Notes: generated by a model not told the origin, from the letters alone. A DNA stretch of 64,000 bases from Peltaster fructicola (GCA_001592805.2 CP051139.1:2356001-2420000), one strand, 5' to 3'. Positions 1 to 10,633 are shown, counted from the stretch's first letter. A program made the numbers and translations.

Positions 1-16
1 TGATGGATGGTCTTAC

Positions 17-269
17 AAAGCATGGATGATACCAGGAATGTAACCCAGGATGGTCAACAGGATGTTGATGAGGAGATCTGCGCCACATCCGACCTCAAGG
101 AATACACCTAGAGATTGATCAGTATAATTCAAGAGCGCTGGAAGCTCGAGACGTACCAAGTGGTGGAATGAAGATCGCAACAATGATCTTGATGATGTCG
201 CTGTCGACGGAGTCAGTACGGACGCATGCTGGAGCGCATAGCATTGACTTACCTTCCGGTGAAAGGCAT
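17..269 (-). CDS. PMP3: Plasma membrane proteolipid 3 (PMP3 family), 3' end cut by window edge
   Basis: Small two-helix hydrophobic protein that affects plasma-membrane potential and salt/cation tolerance in yeasts and plants. Visible exons are 269-253 (MPFTG plus two bases), 200-157 (DIIKIIVAIFIPPLG) and 107-17 (VFLEVGCGADLLINILL, ending IPGIIHA plus two bases). The introns are 52 and 49 nt with consensus donors and a CTGAC branch site in the first. The joined product matches the PMP3 pattern almost residue for residue. The usual YIILKY-type tail is missing because a third donor (GTAAGA) lies at 16-11, so the last exon is outside the window. Divergent from the methyltransferase gene at 914. 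The family call is very sure and the splice joins are strong. Confidence 0.93.
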
Positions 270-913
270 TTTGGCTGATTCTGCTTTTGATGGATCGTTG
301 GTGTGTCAAGAAGATGTTGTTTGTGGTTGAAAGAAGAAGAGAAAAGGCGTGTTTTGGAAGCTGCATGTGAACTGGGCGCTATGGCTCCTACGTCATTCCA
401 ATGACCGTCTGGCAGCGCGTCGAACGAAAACCGGGCAGCATGATCACACAACTGAACTCTAGCACGGATCGCGATTTGCTCTTAGAGTTGACATAATGGT
501 GAAGAATGTCGCTCATCTGCCAAGTGACTGGCTCGTCACCTTGTCATGCGATCGACGTACCTCCCTGTGATCGGAAGATTGATCTACAATGCGTCGGCCC
601 AGGTACACGACCTTGCTTTCTGCTGTGGTGACATTCCTTCTTGTCACACCTCGGAACGACGAGTCACGAAAGAATCCGCTGATATGTGTACTGGTAGGTG
701 ATACATGCGCCGTGTCCGATGTGCCAGACCATGCTCACTTATGAAATGACGATGAACGCACAATATGGCTTGACGTGTTTCGTCTTTGCAAAGTAAAAAT
801 CCAGCCACACCGCACGCGCACGCCTTGTGTCGATCGCCACAACCTGGATCTCGGCCAGTCATTCACAGCACGAGTGCTCAGCTGATGCCAACTGAATACG
901 CGGCAGAGGCGCA
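270..913. other. Intergenic, divergent promoter region
   Basis: Lies between the starts of PMP3 (minus) and the Bmt6-like gene (plus), so it must hold both promoters. I see no conserved ORF, RNA gene or repeat in it. Confidence 0.6.
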
Positions 914-1903
914 ATGTCAAGCAGTGGCAAGAAAAGACGACACACGAAACCTGTCACCGTGAGTACTCAGCCTGCACCTTCGTCAACGATATCCCGGCAT
1001 TTGCAGCAGCGCTGCCTGGATGTTTTCAAGGATGCCTTGTGGACGTCATCTGAAGATCTGAGCACTGTCCAGGAGGTCAAAGGGCACCTCTATAATCGAG
1101 ACTTTGCTCAGGCATTCAGCAGACCGGATTATCTGCGAGCGTATGCTCTACGATGGAGTGCAAGTCGAGCTCTGGGCTACGCGGCCATCTTTGAAGACAT
1201 CGAGCAATGTCTGACCGATAAGGCTGATATGAGAGTGCTTTGTCTCGGTGGCGGTGCAGGTGCTGAAGTGGTAGGTCTGGCTGCTCGATCAGCCAGAGGC
1301 AATGCCTCAGCTGTCACGATACATGCTGTGGACATCGCAGACTGGAAGGATGTGCTTGACAGATTGCATAGTTCCATCACAGAGACACCGAAGTTATCAC
1401 AGTATGCGTCTGCTGCAGCACAGGCCAAGAATAAGTCTATGCTAACAAGAGATGCGTTCATCATGTCGTTCACACAAGCAGATGTACTGCAATGGGATGC
1501 TGCCACAATCGAACGAGCCTGCTCGGATACTGGCCTGATCACTGTCATGTTCACGCTCAACGAGCTATATGCATCATCAATCTCAAAGACCCAACAACTG
1601 CTAGCCACGATCACCGCAGTTGCGGAGGACGGAACATTACTGCTCGTCGTCGATAGTCCTGGAAGCTACTCAACAGTGTCAATCAACGGTGCTGAAAAGC
1701 GATATCCTATGCATTGGCTCCTCGATTTGACTCTACTTGGACCTGACAGGGACGATGACAACACGCAATGGACGAAGCTGGTCTCGGAGGAATCGAAATG
1801 GTTTCGTCTGCCAGAGTATCTGCAATATCCAGTTGAGCTGGAGAACATGCGTTACCAGATTCATCTCTACAGGCGGCGACGCAAAATGCTCAGAGACGCC
1901 TGA
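914..1903 (+). CDS. BMT6: 25S rRNA (uridine-N3)-methyltransferase, Bmt6-like
   Basis: Single-exon 329-residue protein of the fungal Methyltransf_34 (Bmt6) family, expected to methylate a uridine at N3 in 25S rRNA in the nucleolus. Seen directly: a basic N-terminus (SSSGKKRRHTK), the family-typical stretch YLRAYALRWSASRALGYA near residue 78, and a SAM-binding glycine loop LCLGGGAGAEV near residue 109 followed by an acidic VDIADW segment. The C-terminus is basic. Length is close to yeast Bmt6 (about 365 residues). The ATG at 914 is the first in frame. The paralogous Bmt5 family is the main alternative, but the YLRAYALRW segment favours Bmt6. Confidence 0.75.
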   Translation: MSSSGKKRRHTKPVTVSTQPAPSSTISRHLQQRCLDVFKDALWTSSEDLSTVQEVKGHLYNRDFAQAFSRPDYLRAYALRWSASRALGYAAIFEDIEQCLTDKADMRVLCLGGGAGAEVVGLAARSARGNASAVTIHAVDIADWKDVLDRLHSSITETPKLSQYASAAAQAKNKSMLTRDAFIMSFTQADVLQWDAATIERACSDTGLITVMFTLNELYASSISKTQQLLATITAVAEDGTLLLVVDSPGSYSTVSINGAEKRYPMHWLLDLTLLGPDRDDDNTQWTKLVSEESKWFRLPEYLQYPVELENMRYQIHLYRRRRKMLRDA

Positions 1904-1999
1904 ACTAGTTTTCGTCCGGCCCACCTTGCTTCAGCGTGGGGCTTGAAGACATGATCACACAATACCAACATTGAACGCTGCACCACTTCTTTCGCAACC

Positions 2000-2578
2000 A
2001 TGCGACTACCGTACGTTAATGACGAGTCTCAAACAGCGAGCCCAACAGATGCCGCAATTATCCAACGAGTCAAACAGCGCCGCGGTGGAAAGCTCATCGC
2101 ACTGGACAAGGCATTACTACATGCGCCGCCTGTTGCAGATGGATGGAATAGCTTCCTAGGATCGATCCGTACAGGAACAACTCTAGCAGCATCACTGAGG
2201 GAGACTGCAATCTGTCGCGTTGCTGTGCTCAATCAGGCATGGTATGAGTGGGAGCAACACGTTCCGATCCTGAAGGATAGCGACGGCATCTCGGCAGAGG
2301 GTGTTGCATATCTTCGAAGCAGGCCTCGACAGGGTGCACGCCGCACAGATGCAGAGGTGCTACTGGACCGATGACATGTCCTTGTACTTGAGTACACGGA
2401 CGCCATGACTATGGATTGCGTGGTCAATGACGTCCTGTTCGCAGAAATGAGGCAAGAGTTCAACGATAGGGAAATTGTAGAAATCACAAGTACAGTTGCT
2501 GCCTACAACTGTGTGAGTCGTTTCTTAGTGGCACTGGATGTCGGTGAGATGTCAGAGAAGGACGACTTGAACACCTGA
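2000..2578 (+). pseudogene. Carboxymuconolactone decarboxylase-like (AhpD fold) gene with an in-frame TGA
   Basis: The ATG at 2000 opens a frame starting MRLPYVNDES and continuing through VADGWNSFLGSIRTGTTL and ETAICRVAVLNQAWYEWEQH, the signature of fungal CMD/AhpD-like alpha-helical proteins (often 180-200 residues, peroxidase or decarboxylase fold). A TGA at 2372-2374 interrupts it, but the same frame stays open for 66 more codons and carries the conserved C-terminal helix (TSTVAAYNCVSRFLVALDVGE) to a stop at 2576-2578. Full length would be 192 codons plus stop. Possible causes are a recent nonsense change, stop readthrough, a sequencing error, or a 36-nt intron (2357-2392) that would remove the stop in phase but is shorter than usual. 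The family call is solid and the status is uncertain. Confidence 0.7.
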
Positions 2579-2796
2579 GTACCTCCAGTGGCCAATACTC
2601 AGTTGTTTGTATCGAACAGCTTCCAAAGATGTTCCCGGTCAGTGCATCAATGATATTGTTACAGGCAAGTGTCGCTGGATTGAGGATTGATTATATTCCT
2701 ATCATCTACTATCTTAGAACTTCGCTCAGATGCAATTCGCTAATAAGTACAGCATTAAATCGTCAAGCATTAGGTGTAAAGTCCTCGGTCGATCAT

Positions 2797-3279
2797 CTAA
2801 AGAGCGAGACCAGCGGCCAGAATGGCGCCAAAACCAACAGCTGCGCCAGTAAGACCCAGTCCAGTTGGCGCAGCTGCACCACTGTAGAGGGATGTCGTCG
2901 TTCCGCTCGTGCTTGCAGTCGCACTACCAGTTGCAGTCGTCGTCAACGTCGTTGTTGGCGGGACTGAAGATGCACTTGCAGATGCTGGTGGAGGTGGAAG
3001 AGCAGTGCCTGATGATGATGCTCGGCTGTGCTTTCGGTGACCTGAGCTAGCAGTTCCTCGAGATGAGTGAGGGTGGTGTCGAGAGGCTTTGCTTGAAACA
3101 GATGGTCGATGTGTTGGACGGTGAAGATGTGATGATGGCTTGCTGCATGCTACAGCTGTCGCTGTGGATGTGACTACCACTGTGCGAACAGAAAGAGAAG
3201 CTGAGGAGTTGCTGGCCTGTGATGAGGCAGCACTGGCAAGGACTGCGGTAGCAGCAACGAGGATGGCTGAGAACTTCAT
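2797..3279 (-). CDS. Small Ser/Thr-rich secreted protein, probably GPI-anchored
   Basis: 160-residue protein. The start at 3279 (MKFSAILVAATAVLASA) gives a classic signal peptide cleaved near residue 18-20; longer frames upstream lack an ATG. The middle is very rich in Ser, Thr, Ala, His and Pro, typical of O-mannosylated cell-wall proteins. The C-terminus is a small-residue omega-like region followed by a hydrophobic tail (GLTGAAVGFGAILAAGLAL) ending at the stop, as in GPI attachment signals. No enzymatic domain is visible. It is probably a wall or surface mucin-like protein. A TTATAA motif lies about 130 bp upstream (3405-3410). Low-complexity sequence prevents a family assignment. Confidence 0.75.
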   Translation of the reverse strand: MKFSAILVAATAVLASAASSQASNSSASLSVRTVVVTSTATAVACSKPSSHLHRPTHRPSVSSKASRHHPHSSRGTASSGHRKHSRASSSGTALPPPPASASASSVPPTTTLTTTATGSATASTSGTTTSLYSGAAAPTGLGLTGAAVGFGAILAAGLAL

Positions 3280-3801
3280 CTTTGAGGTTGTGCTTGGACT
3301 GTGAGAATGTCTGTGTGATGGAGTTCGAGGAGAAGTTGGTTGTTGCTTTGAGTAGTGTGAGGATGAATGAATGAAAGGCCAGCTTACCTGTGAGACTCGA
3401 GGTCTTATAACTACAACGTCTCCCAGCACGATCGCCTTTTACGCGTGGCATGGTGGCTAGTACGTGCGTCACCGATGCTATTTTGTCAAAGTAAGACAAG
3501 ATGTTGTAAGCAGTGGCAACGCCCTAGTGTGAGTGGCTGGGCTGACGATACAACATCTGCATGGCGAGGTTGGACCAACAGCCAAGGATTGAGACGAATG
3601 CAGCCAAGTGCGCTATCGTCTCACCCTGCTGAATGGTCAGTCTCGGGAAGGCCGGCAGCACCACTGAAACCTTGTTGGATTTAGCCGTGGCTGAGCACAT
3701 CCATGTATCCGGCTTTAGGTGTGCCATCGCTGCGCCCGAGAACGAATTGGTGGACTGCTCATCGACTCACAGCTGACTGCGCAGCCAACTACTGCTCCAC
3801 A
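3280..3801. other. Intergenic, divergent promoter region
   Basis: Separates the wall-protein gene (minus) from the DsbA-like gene (plus). On the minus strand it holds a TATA-like TTATAA at 3405-3410. The short frames here have no protein-like features. Confidence 0.5.
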
Positions 3802-4524
3802 ATGGTCTTTGAGAGTGAGATTCAGTTCACGCTTGACACCATCTGTCCATGGTAACATTCTCGACGCTCTGTGAAGGCTGCTGCTGAAGATGTAACCAGG
3901 ACCTATCTTGCAAAGCGTCGCTTGAGCAAAGCCTTGGCACAGCTGCCAGATGATGCTCCTGTCAAGTTCACTGTCAAGTACATGCCGTATCAGCTGTACC
4001 CTGAGGCAACTCAGGAAGGTGAAGACAAGTTTGCTTGGTACCGCAAGAGCCGCTATGGAGATAGCGACGAGAAGATGAAGATGTATACCACGCTGATGTC
4101 AGCACATGGCGTCGGTGAAGGCATCGATTTCAAGTTCGGCGGGACTGTAGCGAACACTCTGCAGGCTCATAGGCTGATTCAACACTACCAGCAGAGCAAA
4201 GGTGCTGCTGTTGCTGACTGCCTCGTGAACAGTCTGTATCGGCAGTATTTTGAAGAAGAGCTGCACCCATCGTCAGATCAGACACTCCTGGTTGCAGCAC
4301 TGGAAGCAGGCATCGATGAGGGCGATGCCAGAGCTTTCATCCAGGACAAAGATGAAGGTCTTATGGATGTCAAGATGCTCATTCGTGAGCAGGCGGGTAA
4401 TGGCATTGATGCGGTACCATATGTGGTGCTTGTCGGTAAGCGACGCGATATCACGCTTGAGGGCTGTCGCGAGGTCGATGAGTACGTCCGCTCGCTCGAG
4501 AGGATCATCAAGGAGAGCCTGTGA
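3802..4524 (+). CDS. DsbA-like (FrnE/2-hydroxychromene-2-carboxylate isomerase-type) thioredoxin-fold protein
   Basis: Two exons, 3802-3851 and 3900-4524, separated by a 48-nt intron (donor GTAACA, acceptor ACCAG), give 224 residues. Exon 1 encodes MVFESEIQFTLDTICP. The join restores W17-T18-Y-L-A-K-R-R, the family's active-site region, and the remainder follows the DSBA domain: a helical insert, FKFGGTVANTLQAHRLI near residue 87, and the cis-Pro segment IDAVPYVVLVG near the C-terminus. Members act as cytosolic disulfide oxidoreductases or glutathione-dependent isomerases. The active-site motif reads C-P-W-T, so the second cysteine of CxxC is absent and redox chemistry would have to be monothiol. 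The frame beginning at 3871 starts with GTG and is not the true start. Confidence 0.85.
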
Positions 4525-4767
4525 TGACCCAATAATGTGTTGGAATGTAGGAGCGACAAGAGTGTGTAGATAAGACGTCCGCGCCAATGAAATTATGAAG
4601 GTATCCGGAGGTGGTTCTGGTTTCAGCTGCACCCCAGATTTGGCTGCCATGACAACGACCCGAACCAGCAAATATGCATGGTCTGTTGCATCATGACCAC
4701 CATCGAACTGGATAGAGCTCGCGAGACGCATCCTCAACGGACGACGATTCATTGACGACTTGACGCT

Positions 4768-5692
4768 ATGGAGTCACTGCTGTCTGTCGCCTTTGATAAC
4801 CTTAGCTCCAAGGAGATTCCACGCGTGCGCAAAGGGCTGCGACAGATCGACGGATTGCTCTCACAAATATGCCTGGCAAAGGCACGCTCACCCAGCAAGA
4901 GGAAGTCCTCAGCACTACAAGACAAGTCGCAGCTCGTACTCAGACAGCTGCATGAGCTCAGTGCAGATCCGGCGTTCGCAGAGTTCTTCAGGATACAGGA
5001 CTCCTTTCAATGGAATAGTGAGAAACACAGCTCGAGCATATAGCAGCATACTGACCACATCGACAGTCGCATCGCAGATCATCAGTACTCTCGAAGCACT
5101 TCTGAGCATGATATCAACCTCTCACACAGATATCGTCATCCTCAGTGCCCTAGACGTCCTACAGGGCGTCCTACTACTCCATCCACCGTCCCGATCACTC
5201 TTCAACCGCGAACCCTCGATGAATCTCCTGCTCGATCTACTCGACTCGGCGAACCCGCCAAAGATACAATCTCAAGCTATACTCGTCCTCGTGACAGCCT
5301 TGCTTGATAATCCAAGGAACACCCGTACGTTTGAAGAGATCGATGGTCTACTATGCGTTACGAGTGTCTTCAAGAGTCGCACGTCTACAAAAGAGGTCAA
5401 GATGAGGACGCTGGAGTTCCTCTACTTCTATCTCATGCCAGAGGTACCCGTGAAGATGTCCAGCGCGCCGAACACCGCTGTCATGGGCCGAAATCCTGGC
5501 AAAGAAGACCACCCGCCGAGGCACGCACACACGTATTCGCAAGACAGTGGTGGAGGTATGGATATCGACATACCATCTCACACGAGGGCGATCGATGAAA
5601 AGCAGGCTTTTCTGAGCAAGCATCTCAACAACGTGTCTGAGCTGGTCTCGGACCTGCGAGAGAGCTCGCCGTTTGGTGCCTTTATGTCATGA
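4768..5692 (+). CDS. CDC14: Cell division control protein 14 (SIN/MEN component, Sid1 partner type)
   Basis: Exons 4768-5017 and 5067-5692 flank a 49-nt intron (donor GTGAGA, CTGAC branch, acceptor ACAG), giving 291 residues. This is the fission-yeast-type Cdc14 family (PF08045), the non-phosphatase partner of the Sid1 kinase in the septation initiation network at the spindle pole body. It is unrelated to the budding-yeast phosphatase of the same name. Seen: MESLLSVAFDNLSSKEIPRV at the N-terminus, the helical WN-IASQIISTLEALL segment across the splice, LHPPSRSLFNREPSMNLLLDLL, and MRTLEFLYFYLMPE. The C-terminal region is disordered with conserved KQAFLSKHLNNVSELV. Joining the two frames restores the expected family order. 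Confidence 0.88.
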
Positions 5693-5965
5693 GTTGGTTG
5701 CTTTCGAGAGCATGGGGATTTAGCAAGGTGTTCTGGGTATGGTTCTTGCTTGCTGTCAATGCACTGAGCATGCTCTTCTCTGTACACAATAGTAATATTG
5801 ATAGTGGTTCTCAATTCGGGTCGATCATGGCGATTCATACAAACATCGTTGTACACGACATCAGCGAAAGGGTCGGCTCAATTTTGACAAAGGAGATCGT
5901 TGCATTGTCTATATTCACTTGTTATCGTCTCGTACGCAACGTCTGTAGAATGTGCCTGTGACCGC

Positions 5966-8188
5966 TCATACCAGCTGCTGGAAAGCACGGTTGATTGGTG
6001 ATCGAATTGGCTTAACCTCCTTCCAGAAGTCGATGGTCTGGATGGCACGCTTGGCGACTCCCTCAGGGACGAAGTCAAATTTCTGAATAATGTTAGCATC
6101 GTAGTATGAATGATACATGTCGAGCTCACCTTGTATACGTCCTTGTATGGACCAGATGCACCGAATCTGTTGAGACCGAACTGCTCGTGCGAGTACTTCT
6201 CCCATCCGAGCGTGGTCATGACCTCAACGGACAGCGATGGAATGCCGTCCGGTAGAACCTGCAGCTTGTACTCCTTCGGCTGAGCATCGAAGACCTCCCA
6301 GCATGGCAGAGAGACAATACGTGCCTCGAGGCTGTGTTTGTCCTTGAGAACCTTGGCAGCCTCCAAGATGAGCGAAACTTCAGAGCCAGTGGCAAGCAGT
6401 GTGATGGCGGCGTTCTCGTTCTCAACGACCACGTAACCACCCTTGATGCCCTTCTCGATGGTAGAGCCCTCGAGCTGTGGCAGGTTCTGACGTGTGAGAG
6501 CAAGAACGGAAGGAGTTCCCTTGGCAGTAAGAGCCATGTAGTAGGCAGCGCTGGTCTCGTTACCGTCAGCTGGACGCCAGACCATGGTGTTGGGAATAGC
6601 TCGGAAGTGTGCAAGGGTCTCGATAGGCTGGTGAGTTGGTCCGTCCTCACCAAGACCGATGGAGTCGTGTGTAGCAACAATGATGATACGCTGGTGCGAA
6701 AGAGCGGACAAACGGAGAGCTCCAGCAGCGTAGGAGACAAAGTTCAAGAAAGTTCCTGCAGCTGGGATGAGTGTACCATATGCAGAGAGACCGTTCTGGA
6801 TGGCAACCATGGCATGCTCACGCACACCATAGCGTAGGTAGCGACCGCTCCAGTCACCAATACCGAGGTTTGGAGGCTGGAAGTCAACTGCGTTCTTCCA
6901 TCGGGTGTTGTTTGAGCCAGTCAAGTCAGCGGATCCGGAGACGAGCTCAGGGACAACCTCGTGGATCTTCTCGAGTACGGTCTCTGAGAGCTTGCGAGAT
7001 GCAATGGCGGCATCAGAAGGCTTGTAGACTGGCAGGCTGTTTTGCCAGCCTTCCGGTAAGTCCTTGGTCAATCGTCGCGAGAGATCTGCAGCGAGATCCT
7101 TGTGCTCCTCGCCATACTTGGAGAACAGCTTCTTCCACTCTTCTTCAGCAGCAGCACCATCTGAAGCGTGCTTGCCGTAAAGCTCGGCAACTTCCTGTGG
7201 GACAACGAAGGTCTTCTTTGGGTCGAATCCGAACTTCTCCTTGACGTGCTCGGCATCATCGGCCTTGAGAGGATTGCCGTGGACACCACCAGTACCCTGC
7301 AGCTTGGATCCGAATCCAATGGTTGTGGTAAGCTTGATCATGGATGGCTTGTCCTTGACCTCTTGCGCCTTCTTGATAGCGGCCTCAATGCCCTCGAGAT
7401 CGTGGTCACCGTCCTCGACGTGCTGGACATGCCATCCGTAAGCCTCGAAACGCTTGTTGACGTCCTCGGTGAACTGGCACTTGGTATCACCGTCTGCCTG
7501 ATGTCAGCAATACTCACATAAAAAGCAAAACTTCAACTCACCAATTGAGATGTGGTTGTCATCGTAGATGGCAATGAGGTTACCAAGCTGCAAGTGACCG
7601 GCAGTCGAGGCAGCCTCACTGGCAATACCCTCCATGGCACATCCGTCACCGAAGAAGACATATGTGTAGTTGTTGATGAGCTCAAAGCCTGGCTTGTTGA
7701 ACTCTGCAGCAGTCTTCTTCTCAGCGATAGCAAGACCGACGGCGTTTGCGAAACCCTGTCCAAGAGGACCTGTGGTCACCTCAATACCTGGTGTGTCATG
7801 TGCTTCTGGGTGACCTGGAGTGATGCTGTCGATCTGTCGGAAGTTCTTCAGGTCGTCAATGGTGACAGCGTAGCCGAAGAGGTGAAGCAGAGCATACTGC
7901 AGCATACAGCCGTGACCGTTGGAAAGCACGAATCGATCTCTTGCAACCCAGTCGGGGTTCTTTGGGTTGAACTTCATGAACCTGTTCCAGAGAACGTGTG
8001 CAACAGGTGCCATTCCCATAGGCGCACCAGGGTGGCCGGAGTTTGCTTTGGCGGTAGCATCAACCTGATAACGACGATCGATCAGTCAAAGCTCTGATGT
8101 AATGTCGTAGCTATATGACATGGAGAGAACTTACCGCGAGTGTGCGGATGGTGTTGATTGCCAACCAATCTTGCTTGTCGTAACCCAT
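5966..8188 (-). CDS. TKL1: Transketolase
   Basis: Thiamine-diphosphate enzyme of the non-oxidative pentose phosphate pathway, moving two-carbon units between ketoses and aldoses in the cytosol. Four exons: 8188-8135, 8064-7542, 7493-6130, 6082-5966, totalling 685 residues, the normal family length. The first intron is phase 0, the second phase 1 (48 nt) and the third phase 0 (47 nt); all have consensus borders. Motifs: [10 protein letters not shown] near residue 27, the ThDP/metal motif [10 protein letters not shown] near 153 running to DDNHISIDGD across intron 2, [10 protein letters not shown], and FDRF-type C-terminal [12 protein letters not shown]. The second intron uses the second of two nearby AGs (GCAG), because only that restores ISIDGD. 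Codon use is strongly C-biased, consistent with high expression. Confidence 0.97.
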
Positions 8189-8695
8189 CTTGATCGAAAG
8201 TTGTTGTGTGCTTGAGACGTCAAACCTCGAGCAGAACTATGAGGAAGAGAGATGTCTTGAGTACAGCTGCCGCGGAAAAAGTTGAGTGATTACGTCGGGT
8301 ATCGTGCCCCACTATATGAGATATATGGTGGGATGTGGCTTTTGAGGAGGGTCTCAATGCTTGTGGCGATCGATAAGAATGCAAGCAGTCTCAGTACTTG
8401 GACTCGAGAGTGAAAGGTTACGAGGTCTGTGTGCTCACGGTTTGTTCGTCAGTCTGGCGGGTGCTCATAGATTCATGTGTTGTTTGTTTGAGTGATAGCA
8501 TCAGTCATCCGAGGGCAATCATTATCTAAGATTAGGTCAGGGAGGCTCGGCCATTGAAAAAAAGCGAAAGAGTTGCGATTGATAACCATGGAGCTGTCCG
8601 GCATATGTGTCATTTCATTCGTGAATGTATCAGAGTGTAGTCTCAAAGGCTAAAGTTGTACAAGAAAGGAATCGCAACCAGGAGCTCGCCCATCG
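8189..8695. other. Intergenic: transketolase promoter and CFEM gene 3' side
   Basis: Both flanking genes are on the minus strand, so this is the transketolase promoter/5' UTR followed by the CFEM gene's downstream region. A TA-rich stretch around 8313-8330 (ACTATATGAGATATATGG) lies about 130 bp above the transketolase ATG and could be its TATA element. No gene is seen. Confidence 0.45.
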
Positions 8696-10633
8696 TTATT
8701 GTGATGCCCAGATCTCACGCGGCGCAATGCCTGGAGATGCTAGACTCACGCTCAGGAACAGGTCATCTCCTCTCCGACTAGGTGTAAGCTTTGGCTCCCA
8801 CAGTGGACTGGTGACCGTCACTTCTTGGTTTTTGATGTTTGGCGTCCTAGGAGACCTTAGAGGCATCGGTTTGTTCTGCTGATGGCGTCTGCTCTGGACG
8901 TCTTTAGGATTTGCAGGCAGACCAGCATTTGCTACGCGACCATAACCGCGAAGAGGTGAGTCCTGCCCTGCCCTTTTGCCCTGACGCTCGGCACCCATGG
9001 ATCCTGCAACCTTCTCTGTCTGCGAGCGCACCAGCTTTGCCTCAGGCGTTGTCGACTTGGTCGACGCTTTGAGTGAGCCAGTCACAGCTGGTAATGTACG
9101 TGCTACCGCCTGATTGCTAGGTCTAGGTACTTTTGGGTAGTGCACTGGCGATTCCGCCACCGGTGTCAAAGCCTTCTCCTCCGGTGGTGTTGGCTCATCG
9201 CTCCCTGTGCTTTCGAAAGAGGTATCCGACCCGCATGATGCTCGAAATGCCTTCTCTGGACACACTCGGTCAGGTATACGTATGCTCGGAGGGATCGCCC
9301 TTCGTGTCTGTTCGTCCTCGTCTATTGGTGTGGGCGTGTCTGGACTCTTGCTGTCATTAGTCACGTAGTACTGCCTCGTCGGCTGTATTTCCGGTGCATA
9401 GCCGTCTGGAAAGAAAGGAGGCTGCAGGTCGAATTTTGGCGCTCCCCGAGCTTGATCTGCGCCTTTCGATCTGTCCTTGAGACTGCGACCAGCAACCTTA
9501 GGAATGCTCAACGATAGTGGCGGGTCTTGGGAAACATTGCGCTTGTGGGCTTGTATTATGTATCCATGGTGGATGACTGGTGGGGGCATCTTGGGTATGT
9601 CGGGAGGTGGAGGTGCCTGGAAGTTGCTGTCAGTGGCCTGTACCTTGGGCATGTTGAACGTTGGCAGTGGCCGAGTGATGTTGTTGACAGACCGGTTTGG
9701 ACCTCTTGGTATGTCAGGAGGTGGACTAGCGCCGCTGTCATTCGAAGGAGCATACTTTGGTGTCACAGTCTTTACAGAAGGAGGTGGAATGGGCCAGAGT
9801 CTCTCAGGCAGGAGCTGTGATACAGTCCTGGTGCTCTCGTCACTTTCACGAGCCCCATGCTGCTGCTGCTGCCCCTGATGCTGCTGCTGGGCACCAACTT
9901 GACGTATTGTATTACTCTTGCGATTGTCTGTCTGTCCCTGGGTTTGGCTCTTTCGTGTCTGTCTTCGCCCGAGTTTGGGATGAATGTACGAGCTCAAAGT
10001 TAGCCTACGACTCAACGCCCTCGGTGGTGCTGCATCGTGGAAGTCGTAGGAGCCTGTCTCCGATTTCGCTCGTTGTCGCACTCGACGCTTGCGTAGCCAG
10101 AGGATCAGCCAAACAATCGCGCCAAGCACCATAAGCATTGCGAAAGCTCCAATGGACACTCCTATGGCTTGTCCGCTGGTAAGACTGCTGGTAGAAGTCG
10201 CTCTAGATGGCTGAGAAATGTCGCTAGTCGCAGCAGTTGTTGTCACAGCCGCAGAGGCTGACGATGTCGAGGTTGAACTTGCTAGTACGCTGGTACTCGT
10301 GATAGATGGTAGATTTATCGCTGAGTGTGTAGGTGCGGCTGCATTCTGTTGCAGGCTACAGATGCCGTATAGAGTGACAGAGAGATCATGCGTTTGGTTC
10401 TGGCAGTTGAGAGCAAGACAGCCATATGCTATCTCGCCCAGGGTGTAGCCGATCGAGCTGTAGTTCTTGCAGAGACATGTCAAGTCTGAGGACTGACATG
10501 TGGTGAAGTCCTGCTGTATGTATGTAGCTATGCAATTAGCAGCGCAGTATGGCACAGTATTTTGTAGGGCTGCTGGTAGATTCGGTGCAGTGCTGGCACC
10601 ATCTCTTCTCATTATCGCTAGATTTGGGTGCAT
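8696..10633 (-). CDS. CFEM-domain single-pass membrane protein with long disordered cytosolic tail
   Basis: The frame is open from 10816 to 8696, but its upstream end starts with GTG right after a stop. The first in-frame ATG is at 10633 (MHPNLAIM), giving 645 residues. The CFEM domain lies in the first 95 residues, with eight cysteines in the order C-x3-C, C-x6-C-x-C, C-x4-C, C (from VPYCAANC to LYGICS). A Ser/Thr-rich stalk follows, then one strong transmembrane helix (AIGVSIGAFAMLMVLGAIVW) and a basic stop-transfer RKRRVRQR. The remaining 400-plus residues are Pro/Ser-rich with a Gln/His run (9858-9893). CFEM proteins bind haem/iron or act as surface sensors. No signal peptide is encoded after this ATG, so an upstream exon is likely; a pyrimidine-rich tract ending TTACAAG at about 10707 could be an acceptor. 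Confidence 0.72.
   Translation of the reverse strand: MHPNLAIMRRDGASTAPNLPAALQNTVPYCAANCIATYIQQDFTTCQSSDLTCLCKNYSSIGYTLGEIAYGCLALNCQNQTHDLSVTLYGICSLQQNAAAPTHSAINLPSITSTSVLASSTSTSSASAAVTTTAATSDISQPSRATSTSSLTSGQAIGVSIGAFAMLMVLGAIVWLILWLRKRRVRQRAKSETGSYDFHDAAPPRALSRRLTLSSYIHPKLGRRQTRKSQTQGQTDNRKSNTIRQVGAQQQHQGQQQQHGARESDESTRTVSQLLPERLWPIPPPSVKTVTPKYAPSNDSGASPPPDIPRGPNRSVNNITRPLPTFNMPKVQATDSNFQAPPPPDIPKMPPPVIHHGYIIQAHKRNVSQDPPLSLSIPKVAGRSLKDRSKGADQARGAPKFDLQPPFFPDGYAPEIQPTRQYYVTNDSKSPDTPTPIDEDEQTRRAIPPSIRIPDRVCPEKAFRASCGSDTSFESTGSDEPTPPEEKALTPVAESPVHYPKVPRPSNQAVARTLPAVTGSLKASTKSTTPEAKLVRSQTEKVAGSMGAERQGKRAGQDSPLRGYGRVANAGLPANPKDVQSRRHQQNKPMPLRSPRTPNIKNQEVTVTSPLWEPKLTPSRRGDDLFLSVSLASPGIAPREIWASQ

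Noticed and set aside
959-973. GTGAGT...CAG resembling a mini-intron at the start of the Bmt6-like gene
   Set aside because: It is far too short to splice, and the frame reads through it cleanly.
9133-9878. Plus-strand frames opposite the CFEM protein tail
   Set aside because: Their Gly/Ser/Cys-rich composition is the mirror of the Pro/Ser-rich coding strand.
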